NCBI GenBank assembly: GCA_934754505.1
Contig: CAKVIE010000018.1
Location: forward strand, 1-45,552
Length of the DNA: 45,552 nt
Source of the DNA: an uncultured Candidatus Melainabacteria bacterium
Lineage (GTDB): Bacteria; Cyanobacteriota; Vampirovibrionia; Gastranaerophilales; Gastranaerophilaceae
Direction: 5' to 3'
In this document: one piece after another, positions 24,395-33,449 of the stretch
Numbering within the stretch: the first letter of the stretch is position 1
Layout: every line of letters starts with the position of its first letter
The notes under the pieces: generated by a model
The model's database searches: none
Seen by the model: only the letters and a program-made list of their open reading frames with translations
What the model was told of the DNA's origin: nothing
Translations under genes and position numbers: made by a program

Positions 24395-25291
24395 ATGTTA
24401 AGTCAGATATTTTCTCAAATTCCGGAATTCGTTCAAGATGCTTTTATAGACAGCATTAAGCTCGTTCCGTTTTTGTTTTTTATTTTTGTTTTGATAGAAC
24501 TTTTTGAAAATTATTTTTCAAAAAAAATTACGGTTTTATTAAAGTTTTCTCAAAAAATAGGACCTGTTTTGGGTGCAATATTTGCAATAGTTCCTCAATG
24601 CGGATTTTCTATTGTTGCGTCTGTTCTTTTTATCAAAAAATTTATCTCGACAGGTACTTTAATTGCCGTTTACATTGCAACCTCAGACGAGGCTATCCCT
24701 ATTCTCCTCGCTGAACCCGATAAATTTACTTCCGTTATTCAAATTGTTTTGATAAAACTTGTTCTTGCAATAGCAGCAGGATATTTGACGGATTTTTTCC
24801 TTAAACCCGTTGTCGAAAAACCTGCCGTTTTCGATGAAACTTCCGACGAAATCGGGCATGAACGAGGCTGCTGTAATCACGAAATTTCTGAAAACAAACT
24901 TCTTTCGGTGATTTTACACCCGATTAAACATACTTTTTTAATTTTCCTCTTTATCCTTGCGGTTTGCATAGGTTTGAACTATTTCTTTATGAGTGTTCCT
25001 GAGGAAGCTATTGAAAAAATTATGCTTCAAAATTCAATTCTTCAACCCGTTGCAGCAGGTATTTTCGGCTTAATTCCTAACTGTGCCGTTTCGGTTTTGA
25101 TAACAATGATGTTTTTAAAAGGTGCAATCAGCTTCGGCTCAACCGTTGCAGGGCTTTCATCAGGTGCAGGCTTGGGCTTGCTCGTTTTGCTCCGCAAAAA
25201 CAAAGACCGCAAAAATACAGCCATGATAATCGGAATACTTTTATCTGTCAGCATTCTTGCGGGTATAATTATTCAGTTTTTTAATTTTTAA
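24395..25291 (+). CDS. Putative heavy-metal exporter permease (ArsP_2-like)
   Basis: This 298-residue polytopic membrane protein is built of two related halves, each with a proline-Asn/Gln-Cys motif in a membrane loop: VPQCGFSIVASVLF (about residues 67-80) and IPNCAVSVLITMMF (about 227-240). This arrangement is that of the putative 10-TM heavy-metal exporter family (ArsP_2), sometimes annotated as manganese transporter. A central hydrophilic loop carries ERGCCNHE, a plausible metal-handling site. AAAGGTGA lies 5 bases before the ATG. The gene is convergent with a very Cys-rich small protein, from which a shared hairpin separates it. Substrate unknown. Confidence 0.78.
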   Translation: MLSQIFSQIPEFVQDAFIDSIKLVPFLFFIFVLIELFENYFSKKITVLLKFSQKIGPVLGAIFAIVPQCGFSIVASVLFIKKFISTGTLIAVYIATSDEAIPILLAEPDKFTSVIQIVLIKLVLAIAAGYLTDFFLKPVVEKPAVFDETSDEIGHERGCCNHEISENKLLSVILHPIKHTFLIFLFILAVCIGLNYFFMSVPEEAIEKIMLQNSILQPVAAGIFGLIPNCAVSVLITMMFLKGAISFGSTVAGLSSGAGLGLLVLLRKNKDRKNTAMIIGILLSVSILAGIIIQFFNF

Positions 25292-25295
25292 CGGC

Positions 25296-25333
25296 TTGAA
25301 AAAACTATCGGCTTGAAAAAACAGTTTTTAAGT
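25296..25333. terminator. Bidirectional hairpin between the permease and the Cys-rich protein gene
   Basis: CTTGAAAAAACT pairs with AGTTTTTAAG around a loop that contains a second copy of CGGCTTGAAAAAAC. It lies between convergent genes, with A/T-rich arms able to act in both directions. Confidence 0.5.
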
Positions 25334-25605
25334 TATTGGAGTGCTTTTGATGAATCGCAGCTGCATGAAAGGCTGTCATAGCTCATTCCCAAAGGATTTG
25401 TCATATAACCGCAGTGGCAGAAATCTTCTTCAACTTCCCCGTTTTCGTTAAGGCAGTCACAATCCGTGCAATCGCAAGTGTTATAGAAAAATTCATCAGG
25501 CACCGTTTGAGTAACATTCTCCATTTGTTCGCAACTGCAAGCATTTTCGAGAACTATTTCAAGCTCGTCATTTGTGCAATTTTTTTGTGTTTCATCTTTA
25601 TCCAT
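25333..25605 (-). CDS. Acidic cysteine-rich small protein, unknown function
   Basis: From the ATG at 25605, which has AAAGGA 6 bases upstream, the product is 90 residues with 11 cysteines and many Asp/Glu. The cysteines come in pairs one or two apart: ACSC, TCDCTDCDC, FCHC and SCSC. An earlier in-frame ATG at 25632 lacks a good ribosome site. No signal peptide or membrane segment is seen. No family is recognised. The C-x-C clusters and acidic character suggest metal binding, and the convergent neighbour is a putative heavy-metal exporter, but a metallothionein-like role is only an inference. Confidence 0.65.
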   Translation of the reverse strand: MDKDETQKNCTNDELEIVLENACSCEQMENVTQTVPDEFFYNTCDCTDCDCLNENGEVEEDFCHCGYMTNPLGMSYDSLSCSCDSSKALQ

Positions 25606-25710
25606 ATTTTTTCCTTTCTTTTGAATATACATTCAGCTTAACCTGCTTTGGCGAACTTAACATTCTTCTTTCGGGCAATTTTTGTTGTAAAATGTTCTTG
25701 GGAGAAAATT

Positions 25711-27069
25711 ATGAAAAAATTTATATTAATATTGACGGTATTATTTTTGACGGTATTTCAATCCGCCGCTATGGCACATACCGTAAAGGAGAAAAACATG
25801 GCAGATTACATTAATCAAAACAGGCTTACGGATTACTTCGTTAAATATGTTAAAATCGACACAGGCTCTAATCAGGCTTTGGCTGAAAAACATATTCCGA
25901 GTACGGAAAGGCAAAAAGACCTTGCCGTTGTTTTGGCAGAAGACTTGAAAACTCTCGGACTTAAAAATATTAAAATTAACGAACATTGCATCGTAACGGC
26001 TTATTTGCCCTCAAATTCAGACAAAAAAATGCCGATTATCGCTCTTTTTGCTCACATGGACACAAGCAGCGATGTTCCGACAGGCCCCGTTAAGCCTCAA
26101 ATTCACGACTACAAAGGCGGAAGTATCGTTTTGAATAACGGTGTCACTATCGACGAAAAAGATTTGATTACCGAAAAAGGACATAAAGTTATAACATCAG
26201 ACGGCACAACACTTTTGGGTGCTGATGATAAAGCAGGTGTTGCGGAAATTATGGAAGCTCTCGCTGTTCTTAAAGATAATCCTCAAATTATCCGCCCCGA
26301 AATTAAAGTTGTATTTACCCCCGACGAAGAAACGGGCATGGGTATTACGGCTTTTGATGTCGAAAACTTTGAAGCAGATGCGGCTTACACGGTTGACGGA
26401 GGATTTCCTCACGAACTCGATACAGAAACCTTTAATGCTTTTAACCCCGAAATTACTATAACAGGAAAAGTTGTTCACTGCGGTTATGCTTACAAAAAAA
26501 TGACAAATTCGCTTGAGCTTGCTAATGAATTTTTGTCAAAACTTCCGAAAAACGAAACTCCGTCAACAACAAAAGACAGAGAAGGCTACTATTTTGTTGA
26601 CGAAATCAGCGGAACAGCAGAAAAAACAACAATTAAAATGCTCGTTCGTGATTTTGACCTCGATAATGCGAAAAAAAGAATTGCTTTCCTTGAAAAATCT
26701 TTGAAAGAAATTGAAAAGAAATATCCCGACTGCAAAATCACATTTGACCCGAAACAACGCTATTTGAACATGAAAGAAATGCTCAAAACCTTCCCCGAAG
26801 TTATTTCTTTCGCTGAAATCGGAATAACACGCAGCGGTTTAACCCCTGTTCAAAATTCTGTCAGAGGCGGAACGGACGGTTCGGCTTTAACGTTGAGAGG
26901 GCTTTTGACTCCGAATTTAGGTGCAGGCGGAATTAACTTCCACTCAAAATCGGAATTTGTATCCGTGGAAACTATGGCTAAATGCTCGGAAAATGTTTTG
27001 AACATTATTTCTGTTTGGGCAGAAAAATCCGAGGAAGTTATGCCAAAAATTTTAAAAAGAAGAAAATAA
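25711..27069 (+). CDS. pepT: Peptidase T-like tripeptide aminopeptidase with N-terminal signal peptide
   Basis: This M20-family zinc aminopeptidase removes N-terminal residues from tripeptides. Metal and catalytic blocks are intact: LFAHMDTSSDVP, LLGADDKAG, FTPDEETGMG, YTVDGGFP, and the C-terminal RGGTDGSALT and NFHSKSEF. The ATG at 25711 follows GGGAG by 6 bases and encodes a signal-like start, MKKFILILTVLFLTVFQSAA. A second ATG at 25798 follows AAGGAG by 6 bases and starts MADYINQNRLTDYFVKYVKI, the normal PepT N-terminus. PepT is usually cytoplasmic, so the longer form would be an exported version. Length from the second start is 423, close to the usual 405-410. A strong terminator follows. 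Confidence 0.9.
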   Translation: MKKFILILTVLFLTVFQSAAMAHTVKEKNMADYINQNRLTDYFVKYVKIDTGSNQALAEKHIPSTERQKDLAVVLAEDLKTLGLKNIKINEHCIVTAYLPSNSDKKMPIIALFAHMDTSSDVPTGPVKPQIHDYKGGSIVLNNGVTIDEKDLITEKGHKVITSDGTTLLGADDKAGVAEIMEALAVLKDNPQIIRPEIKVVFTPDEETGMGITAFDVENFEADAAYTVDGGFPHELDTETFNAFNPEITITGKVVHCGYAYKKMTNSLELANEFLSKLPKNETPSTTKDREGYYFVDEISGTAEKTTIKMLVRDFDLDNAKKRIAFLEKSLKEIEKKYPDCKITFDPKQRYLNMKEMLKTFPEVISFAEIGITRSGLTPVQNSVRGGTDGSALTLRGLLTPNLGAGGINFHSKSEFVSVETMAKCSENVLNIISVWAEKSEEVMPKILKRRK

Positions 27070-27080
27070 TGATAAAAAAT

Positions 27081-27121
27081 CAGCCGAAATATGAAAAATT
27101 TTTCAAAATTTCGGCTTTTTT
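27081..27121 (+). terminator. Strong terminator after pepT
   Basis: AGCCGAAAT (27082-27090) and ATTTCGGCT (27108-27116) pair; the interior GAAAAATTTTTC can pair as well. A run of T follows. Confidence 0.85.
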
Positions 27122-27140
27122 GTAAAAAAATGAAAAAATA

Positions 27141-27169
27141 TTGAATTTTTTATTTAAAAAGAGTATAAA
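27141..27169 (+). promoter_or_regulatory. Sigma70-like promoter of gdhA
   Basis: -35 TTGAAT (27141-27146), 17-base spacer, -10 TATAAA (27164-27169), 40 bases before the gdhA start. Confidence 0.55.
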
Positions 27170-27209
27170 AGAATAAAAAAGTTGGTCTTAGACGAAAAAG
27201 GATATTAAA

Positions 27210-28565
27210 ATGAACAGTTATTTAGAAAAAGTTTTGGAAAAAACAAGAGCAAAAAATCCTAATGAACCCGAATTTATTCAAGCGGTTACGGAAGTTTTCA
27301 CAAGCCTTGAGCCTGTTATCGATGCTCACGACGACTACGAAAAGGGTGCTTTCCTTGAAAGAATTGTAGAACCTGAAAGAATTATTACATTCCGTGTTCC
27401 TTGGGTTGATGATAACGGTCAAGTTCAAGTAAACAGAGGTTACAGAGTTCAATACAGCTCATTAATCGGACCTTACAAAGGCGGTTTGAGATTTCACCCG
27501 AGTGTAAACCAAAGTATTATGAAATTCTTGGGATTTGAACAAATTTTCAAAAACGCATTGAGCGGACTTCCTATCGGCGGAGCAAAAGGCGGCTGCGATT
27601 TCGACCCCAAAGGCAAAACCGACAACGAAGTTATGAGATTTTGCCAAAGCTTTATGACAGAATTATACAGACATATCGGTCCTGATGTTGACGTTCCGGC
27701 CGGTGATATCGGTGTCGGCGGACGTGAAATCGGATATTTATTCGGTCAATATAAAAGAATCAGAAACGGTTATGAAGGCGGCGTTTTGACAGGTAAAGCC
27801 GTTGGTTACGGCGGTTCGCTTGCAAGAACCGAAGCAACGGGCTACGGTTTGATTTATTATATGCGTGAAATGCTTAAAGCTAACGGTAATCAAACTTTCC
27901 AAGGTAAAACCGTAACAATTTCAGGTTCAGGCAACGTTGCAATTTATGCTTGCCAAAAAGCTCAGGCTTATGGTGCTAAAGTTATTGCAATGAGCGATTC
28001 AAACGGCTGCATTTACGATAAAAACGGAATTGATTTAGCTTTGATTAAGCAAATTAAAGAAGTTGAACGTGGAAGAATTAAAGAATATTTACGTGAACAC
28101 AAAGATGCAGAATATATGGAAACCGTTGACAGAAACGATGCTCCGATTTGGACAATCAAAACGGATATTGCACTTCCTTGTGCAACTCAAAACGAATTGA
28201 GTTTGACATCTGCAACAAAACTCGTTAATAACGGAGTTCTTGCAATCGGAGAAGGTGCAAATATGCCGACAACGGCAGAAGCTATTGCATACATTCAAAA
28301 GAATGATGTAATTTTTGCTCCTGCAAAAGCTGCAAACGCAGGCGGTGTTTCAACATCTGCAATCGAAATGTCACAAAACTCAATGAGATATTATTATACA
28401 TTTGAAGAAGTTGACAAACGTCTTGAACAAATTATGATAAACATCTTCAAATCTTGTGAAGCTGCTGCGGAAAAATACGGTTGTGCAGGCAACTATGCGG
28501 CAGGTGCAAACATTGCTGCTTTCCAAAAAATTGCAAAAGCAATGAGAGCTCAAGGTATTGTATAA
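27210..28565 (+). CDS. gdhA: Glutamate dehydrogenase (hexameric, probably NADP-type)
   Basis: It interconverts 2-oxoglutarate plus ammonia and glutamate. The 451 residues have the full hexameric-GDH pattern: IITFRVPWVDDNGQVQVNRG, the substrate segment GPYKGGLRFHPSVN, the catalytic-lysine motif LPIGGAKGGCDFDPKGK, VPAGDIGVGGREIGYLFGQY, the Rossmann GSGNVAIYACQKA and PAKAANAGGVSTSAIEMSQN. The Ser after the Rossmann beta-2 strand (AMSDSNG) fits NADP preference. AAGGA lies 7 bases before the start. It stands alone between two strong terminators, so it is a monocistronic gene for ammonia assimilation or glutamate use. Confidence 0.96.
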   Translation: MNSYLEKVLEKTRAKNPNEPEFIQAVTEVFTSLEPVIDAHDDYEKGAFLERIVEPERIITFRVPWVDDNGQVQVNRGYRVQYSSLIGPYKGGLRFHPSVNQSIMKFLGFEQIFKNALSGLPIGGAKGGCDFDPKGKTDNEVMRFCQSFMTELYRHIGPDVDVPAGDIGVGGREIGYLFGQYKRIRNGYEGGVLTGKAVGYGGSLARTEATGYGLIYYMREMLKANGNQTFQGKTVTISGSGNVAIYACQKAQAYGAKVIAMSDSNGCIYDKNGIDLALIKQIKEVERGRIKEYLREHKDAEYMETVDRNDAPIWTIKTDIALPCATQNELSLTSATKLVNNGVLAIGEGANMPTTAEAIAYIQKNDVIFAPAKAANAGGVSTSAIEMSQNSMRYYYTFEEVDKRLEQIMINIFKSCEAAAEKYGCAGNYAAGANIAAFQKIAKAMRAQGIV

Positions 28566-28583
28566 TTAATTTAAAACAATCCG

Positions 28584-28614
28584 AAAAACCTCTGTTTTCG
28601 AACAGGGGTTTTTT
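28584..28614 (+). terminator. Terminator after gdhA
   Basis: AAAACCTCTGTT, loop TTCG, AACAGGGGTTTT (one G-T pair), then T-rich sequence. The tetraloop and stem are textbook. A weaker A/T hairpin (AAGATTT...AAATCTT) follows at about 28627-28645. Confidence 0.9.
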
Positions 28615-28772
28615 ATTTAAAAAAAAAGATTTAAAAAAAATCTTGATTGAAAAACTTTTAAAGAAATGTTTAAAATTTATCAAAAAAGTATTAACGAGTT
28701 TAATCATTCTTGATTTAGAGAAATATTTGTTGTTAAATTGAGATAAAAGTTAAGATATTAAGGCGAGAAAGT

Positions 28773-30554
28773 ATGACAATTACATCAATGAAATCAGATT
28801 TTTGCGGCGAATTAAGAGCAAAAGATTTAGGAAGAAAAGTAACATTAGCAGGCTGGGTATCAACGGTCAGAGATTTAGGCGGAATTATTTTTGTTGAATT
28901 AAGAGATAAATCGGGATTTTTCCAATTTGTAGCAGACCCTGCGAAAAACCCGTCAGTATATCAAACTGTTAAAAGTTTGAGAGATGAATACGTTGTAAGA
29001 GTTGAGGGCGAAATTACAAAAAGACCTGAAGAAACTTACAATCCGAAACTTCCGACAGGCGAAGTTGAAATGTACCCCGAAGCGATAGAAATTTTATCAA
29101 AATCAGAAGTTCTTCCGTTCCCGTTAGATGATGAAAACGTTGGTGAAGATGTCAGATTGAAATACAGATATTTGGATTTGCGTCGTCCCGAGATGAAAGA
29201 TAAACTTATTCTTCGTCACAAGGTTGTAACAGCTATCAGAAATTACTTGAACAACAATTATTTCACGGAAATCGAAACTCCTATTCTTGTAAATTCAACA
29301 CCTGAAGGTGCAAGAGATTATTTGGTTCCGAGCAGAGTTCAAGAGGGTAAATGCTACGCACTTCCTCAATCACCTCAAATTTTTAAGCAATTATTGATGG
29401 TTGGCGGAATGGAACGTTATTATCAAATTGCAAAATGCTTTAGAGATGAAGACTTGAGAGCTGACAGACAACCCGAATTTACACAAGTCGATTTGGAAAT
29501 GTCATTTGTCGGACAAGAAGACGTTATCGAACTCGTTGAAGGTTTGACAAAAGAAGCATTCAAAGTTATTGATGTCGAACTTCCCGAAAAATTCCCGAGA
29601 TTAACATGGCAAGAAGCTATGGATAAATACGGCAGCGACAAACCTGATTTGCGTTTCGGTTTGGAAATGTTTGACTTAGGCGACATTTTGGCTGAATCAA
29701 ACTTCGATGCAATGAAAGAAGTTTTGAACAACGGCGGAATTATCAAAGGTATTACAATTCCTAATGCATCAACATATTCAAGAAAAGAAATCGACGATTT
29801 AAGACCGTTGGTTCTTTCATACGGTGCAAAAGGTCTTGCAAACATTATATTCAACGCAGACGGAACAGCAAAATCACCTGTTTTGAAGTTCTTAAAAGAA
29901 GGTCAGCTTGAACAAATTAAAGAAAGAGCAAAAGCAAAAGACGGTGACGTAGTGTTCTTTATTGCTGATAAACCGAAAGTTGCTTATGATGCAATGGGCA
30001 GATTCAGACTTCATTTCGGTAAGAAGTTGAACTTGATTGACCCCAATAAACATGCAGTTTTATGGGTAGTTGACTTCCCGATGTTTGAATGGAGTGATGA
30101 AGAAGGACGTTATATGTCAATGCACCACCCGTTCACAATGCCTAATCCCGAAGATTTGGATAAAATGGAAACGGATAAAGGACATTGCCGTTCAATCGCT
30201 TATGATATTGTTTACAACGGAACAGAACTTGGCGGCGGCAGCGTAAGAATTCACAAAGGTGATATTCAAGAAAGAGTATTCAAAGCATTAGGTTTGAGCG
30301 AAGAAGAAATCAACAAGAAATTCAGCTTCCTTGTAAATGCATTCAAATACGGAACACCTCCGCATGCAGGTTTGGCAATCGGTTTGGACAGATTGATAGC
30401 ACTTATGGCAAGAACAGAGTCTATCAGAGATGTAATTGCATTCCCGAAAAACTCAGGTGCAAAATGTTTAATGACAGATGCTCCGACAGATGTTACGGAA
30501 GAACAGTTGAGAGAATTACATTTGAAATCAACCGTAAGACCGCACAAAGCATAG
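28773..30554 (+). CDS. aspS: Aspartyl-tRNA synthetase (possibly non-discriminating)
   Basis: This is a full-length bacterial-type AspRS of 593 residues. An N-terminal OB-fold anticodon-binding domain (VTLAGWVSTVRDLGGIIFVE) is followed by the class II core: motif 1 around YLNNNYFTEIETPILVNSTP, flipping loop GARDYLVPSRV, motif 2 CFRDEDLRADRQPEFTQVDL and motif 3 GLAIGLDRLIALM, with the bacterial GAD insertion between. Because GatB is present, the enzyme may charge tRNA(Asn) as well as tRNA(Asp), but this cannot be read with certainty from the sequence alone. It lies between terminators. The leader has AAGG 9 bases before the ATG. Confidence 0.96.
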   Translation: MTITSMKSDFCGELRAKDLGRKVTLAGWVSTVRDLGGIIFVELRDKSGFFQFVADPAKNPSVYQTVKSLRDEYVVRVEGEITKRPEETYNPKLPTGEVEMYPEAIEILSKSEVLPFPLDDENVGEDVRLKYRYLDLRRPEMKDKLILRHKVVTAIRNYLNNNYFTEIETPILVNSTPEGARDYLVPSRVQEGKCYALPQSPQIFKQLLMVGGMERYYQIAKCFRDEDLRADRQPEFTQVDLEMSFVGQEDVIELVEGLTKEAFKVIDVELPEKFPRLTWQEAMDKYGSDKPDLRFGLEMFDLGDILAESNFDAMKEVLNNGGIIKGITIPNASTYSRKEIDDLRPLVLSYGAKGLANIIFNADGTAKSPVLKFLKEGQLEQIKERAKAKDGDVVFFIADKPKVAYDAMGRFRLHFGKKLNLIDPNKHAVLWVVDFPMFEWSDEEGRYMSMHHPFTMPNPEDLDKMETDKGHCRSIAYDIVYNGTELGGGSVRIHKGDIQERVFKALGLSEEEINKKFSFLVNAFKYGTPPHAGLAIGLDRLIALMARTESIRDVIAFPKNSGAKCLMTDAPTDVTEEQLRELHLKSTVRPHKA

Positions 30555-30569
30555 ATTTTAATCGAAAAG

Positions 30570-30606
30570 ACTTGAGGTGGGCGAAAGTTTACCTCAAGTT
30601 TTTTTT
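30570..30606 (+). terminator. Terminator after aspS
   Basis: ACTTGAGGT (30570-30578) pairs with ACCTCAAGT (30591-30599), followed by TTTTTTTG. Confidence 0.9.
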
Positions 30607-30647
30607 GTGATTTAATATAAAAAATCGATTAAAAAGAGATTTAAGGC

Positions 30648-32069
30648 ATGGTTAATTTAAGCGAAAAGTGGCAGGAAGTTTTAAAAATTTTGGAAAAGGA
30701 AATACCTAACGGTTCTTATACAACTTGGGTATTACCGCTTGTGCCGTCGATTATGGAAGAAAACCGCTTGGTATTATTGACACCGCAGGCTTTTACCATA
30801 ATGACCGTAAAAGCTTCTTATGGTGAAATTATCACAAAAGCTTTGACGGAAGTTTTCAAAGAACCTGTGACTTTTGAGATTGTTTACGATGCCGAGCTTG
30901 ATAAAGAGTATCAAAAAAAGGTTAAAAAAGCTTCAAAAGAGGAGCAAAAAGCAAAACAGACCGAATTAGCCGACAGTAAATACGATGGTTTAAAGCAAAT
31001 GTTATCGGATTGCAATTTGAACACGAAATATCAATTTGATAATTTTGTTGTCGGCGGATATAACAAACTCGCTTACGGAGCGGCTTTAGCTATTGCAGAG
31101 GGAAAGTCAAAGGGCAGATTTAATCCGTTATTTATATATGGCGGCTCAGGACTTGGGAAAACCCATTTGATGCAGGCTATCGGCAATTATATGATGACGA
31201 AAAAACGTGCAAAGGTTAAATATGTCACAACGGAAGACTTTTTGAACGATTTGATTGAAAATTTGTATAAAGGTTATGAAAAAGATACTTTTGCAAAGGG
31301 TGCGGAGAAAAACAAAAGAATGTCAAAATTCCGCCAAAAGTATAGAGATGTCGATGTTTTACTCATTGATGATATTCAATTTATTTCCGGCAAACAGAGA
31401 ATGGAAGAAGAACTTTTCAATATTTTCGATGCTTTGCACAGAGGGGATAAACAAATTGTATTGACGAGTGACAGATTGCCTGCGGAAATTTCGGGTATTT
31501 CAGACAGATTGAAAACCAGATGTGAATGGGGCTTGATGGCAGATATCGGAATTCCCGATTTGGAAACGAGAATGGCAATTTTAAAACAGTTGATTGAAAG
31601 CGACGGAATGACTTCGTTCAGCTTAGAGGTAATTGAATTTTTGGCAACTGTTTACAAAAATAATATCCGAGAGCTTGAGGGTGCTTATAATAAAGTTTGT
31701 GCATATTGTTCGATATATGGCGAGGATCCGACGCTTGATGTAGTTAAAAAAGCTATAAATTACAATGGAAAAACGAAAAAAATCACACCCGATTTCATCA
31801 TAGAAAAAGCAGCGGAATTTTTCGGATTAAAGCCTGAAGATATCAAGGGCAATTCGAGAGTTGCGGCAGTTGCTTATGCGAGAAAAATTGCTATATATTT
31901 GATAAGAGAGTTGACGGGCGAAAGCTGGCAGTCGATAGGAGCAGCCTTGGGCGGAAGAAAACATTCGACGGTAATGTATTCTTACACGGAAGTTAAAGAA
32001 AATTCTGCAAGGGACAGTAAAATTTCGGAAGAAATCAACACATTATTTAACATAATTAACCAATCGTAG
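30648..32069 (+). CDS. dnaA: Chromosomal replication initiator DnaA
   Basis: DnaA binds oriC and opens it for replication. The 473-residue product has domain I (WQEVLKILEKEIPNGSYTTW), a short Lys/Glu-rich linker, the AAA+ core with Walker A GGSGLGKTHLMQ, Walker B VLLIDDIQFISGK, sensor 1 IVLTSDRLP and the NIRELEGAYNK segment, and domain IV with the helix-turn-helix. The DNA-contact loop reads GGRKHSTVMYS, where most DnaA have GGRDH. Neither dnaN nor a cluster of DnaA boxes is next to it, so the origin is probably elsewhere. murF follows 54 bases downstream. Confidence 0.95.
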   Translation: MVNLSEKWQEVLKILEKEIPNGSYTTWVLPLVPSIMEENRLVLLTPQAFTIMTVKASYGEIITKALTEVFKEPVTFEIVYDAELDKEYQKKVKKASKEEQKAKQTELADSKYDGLKQMLSDCNLNTKYQFDNFVVGGYNKLAYGAALAIAEGKSKGRFNPLFIYGGSGLGKTHLMQAIGNYMMTKKRAKVKYVTTEDFLNDLIENLYKGYEKDTFAKGAEKNKRMSKFRQKYRDVDVLLIDDIQFISGKQRMEEELFNIFDALHRGDKQIVLTSDRLPAEISGISDRLKTRCEWGLMADIGIPDLETRMAILKQLIESDGMTSFSLEVIEFLATVYKNNIRELEGAYNKVCAYCSIYGEDPTLDVVKKAINYNGKTKKITPDFIIEKAAEFFGLKPEDIKGNSRVAAVAYARKIAIYLIRELTGESWQSIGAALGGRKHSTVMYSYTEVKENSARDSKISEEINTLFNIINQS

Positions 32070-32123
32070 AGAATATGGTAAAATTTTCTTGTACCGTACT
32101 GAAAAACGGCAGGGGAAATAAAA

Positions 32124-33449
32124 ATGGGCTTTACGATAGATGAATTGATAGAAGCGACGGGAGCGACGCCGATAATAGCCAATGAGGGCGAAGACGATTT
32201 AACAGTTTCGACAGATACGAGAACGATTGGCGAGGGAATGATATATTTGCCGTTGAAAGGTGAAAATTTCAACGGGTTTGAATTTATTCAAGATGCACTT
32301 GATAAAGGGGCATCGGGATATTTTACGGAAAGTGCCGACGATGTTAATTTAGATGCGGAAGTAATTCTTCTTGTAAAGGACACAAAAGCCGCTTATTTGA
32401 AGATAGCGGAATTTTACAGAGATAAAATCAACCCGAAAACGATAATGATAACGGGAAGCAGCGGAAAAACCACCGTTAAAGAAATGATGGCATCTGTTAT
32501 GTCGGTTAAATATCGTGTTCATAAAACAAAATTAAACCATAATAACGAAATAGGCTTGTGTCAAACATTTTTAACCATGCCCGAAAACACTCAAGTTTTG
32601 ATAGCGGAAGGCGGAATGCGTGGTTTAGGCGAAATAGAATTGATTTCAAAGCACACAAAGCCTGACAGAGCAGTGATTACGAACGTCGGGACAGCACATA
32701 TCGGAAGATTGGGTTCGGTAGAAAACATTGCAAAAGCGAAATGCGAAATTGTAAAATATTTGAAGAAAGACGGCTGCTTGATTGCACCTGATAACAACTT
32801 GATAAAGAGGTTTAATGATTTTTCGGGCAAATCGATTTATGTAAATTTTGATTTTATCAAGGTTGTAAAAGCTGATGAAAACGGCTCGGAATTCATATAC
32901 GGCGGAGAAACTTATTATTTGCCGCAAGAGGGTTTACATAATGTTCAAAATGCATCTCTTGTCATAGAAACGGCATTATCTTTGGGCTTGAAACCTGATG
33001 AAATCAGAGAGGGTTTAAAGAATTTCAAGACAATAGATAAACGCTGGGAAGTCAAAGAAATAGGGGCTTTCAAGGTTATAAACGATTGTTATAATTCCAA
33101 TCCCGATTCTGTAAAAGCGGCGATAAAGACGTTTTCTGAAATTTATAAAGGAACAAAAATTATTGTACTCGGCGATATGGGCGAACTTGGCGAAAATGCT
33201 GTTAAATACCATATTGAAACGGGCGAATATTTAGAAAGATTTGATTTTGATTGTCTTGTAACCTGCGGAGAATTGTCAAAGAATATCAATCCTGATAAAT
33301 CGGTTGATATAAAGCATTTTGACGATAAAGCACAAGCTGCGGAATATATTTCCGAAAAATACAAAGACGGCGGATATATTTTGCTCAAGGCATCAAGAAG
33401 CATGAAGTTTGAAGATATAATTGAGGAGCTGAATAAAAAATGTCATTAA
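32124..33449 (+). CDS. murF: UDP-N-acetylmuramoyl-tripeptide--D-alanyl-D-alanine ligase
   Basis: MurF adds D-Ala-D-Ala to the UDP-MurNAc-tripeptide in the cytoplasm. The 441 residues contain the N-terminal substrate domain (STDTRTIGEGMIYLPLKGEN, then FNGFEFI), the ATP-binding MITGSSGKTTVKEMMASVM, the NNEIGLCQTFL stretch, the MRGLGEIELI segment and the ligase C-terminal domain with NDCYNSNPDSVKAAIKTF and VLGDMGELG. AGGGGA lies 8 bases before the ATG, and a TATGGTAAAAT (extended -10) at the end of dnaA may give it a separate promoter. It overlaps mraY by 10 bases. Confidence 0.95.
   Translation: MGFTIDELIEATGATPIIANEGEDDLTVSTDTRTIGEGMIYLPLKGENFNGFEFIQDALDKGASGYFTESADDVNLDAEVILLVKDTKAAYLKIAEFYRDKINPKTIMITGSSGKTTVKEMMASVMSVKYRVHKTKLNHNNEIGLCQTFLTMPENTQVLIAEGGMRGLGEIELISKHTKPDRAVITNVGTAHIGRLGSVENIAKAKCEIVKYLKKDGCLIAPDNNLIKRFNDFSGKSIYVNFDFIKVVKADENGSEFIYGGETYYLPQEGLHNVQNASLVIETALSLGLKPDEIREGLKNFKTIDKRWEVKEIGAFKVINDCYNSNPDSVKAAIKTFSEIYKGTKIIVLGDMGELGENAVKYHIETGEYLERFDFDCLVTCGELSKNINPDKSVDIKHFDDKAQAAEYISEKYKDGGYILLKASRSMKFEDIIEELNKKCH

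Noticed and set aside
25333..25605. Cys-rich protein at 25.4 kb as a second RiPP precursor
   Set aside because: The cysteines are irregular and paired with acidic residues, no leader-core split is visible and no modifying enzyme is adjacent.
30555..30647. Possible replication origin before dnaA
   Set aside because: Only 93 bases, mostly the aspS terminator; no TTATCCACA-like boxes were seen there or after dnaA.
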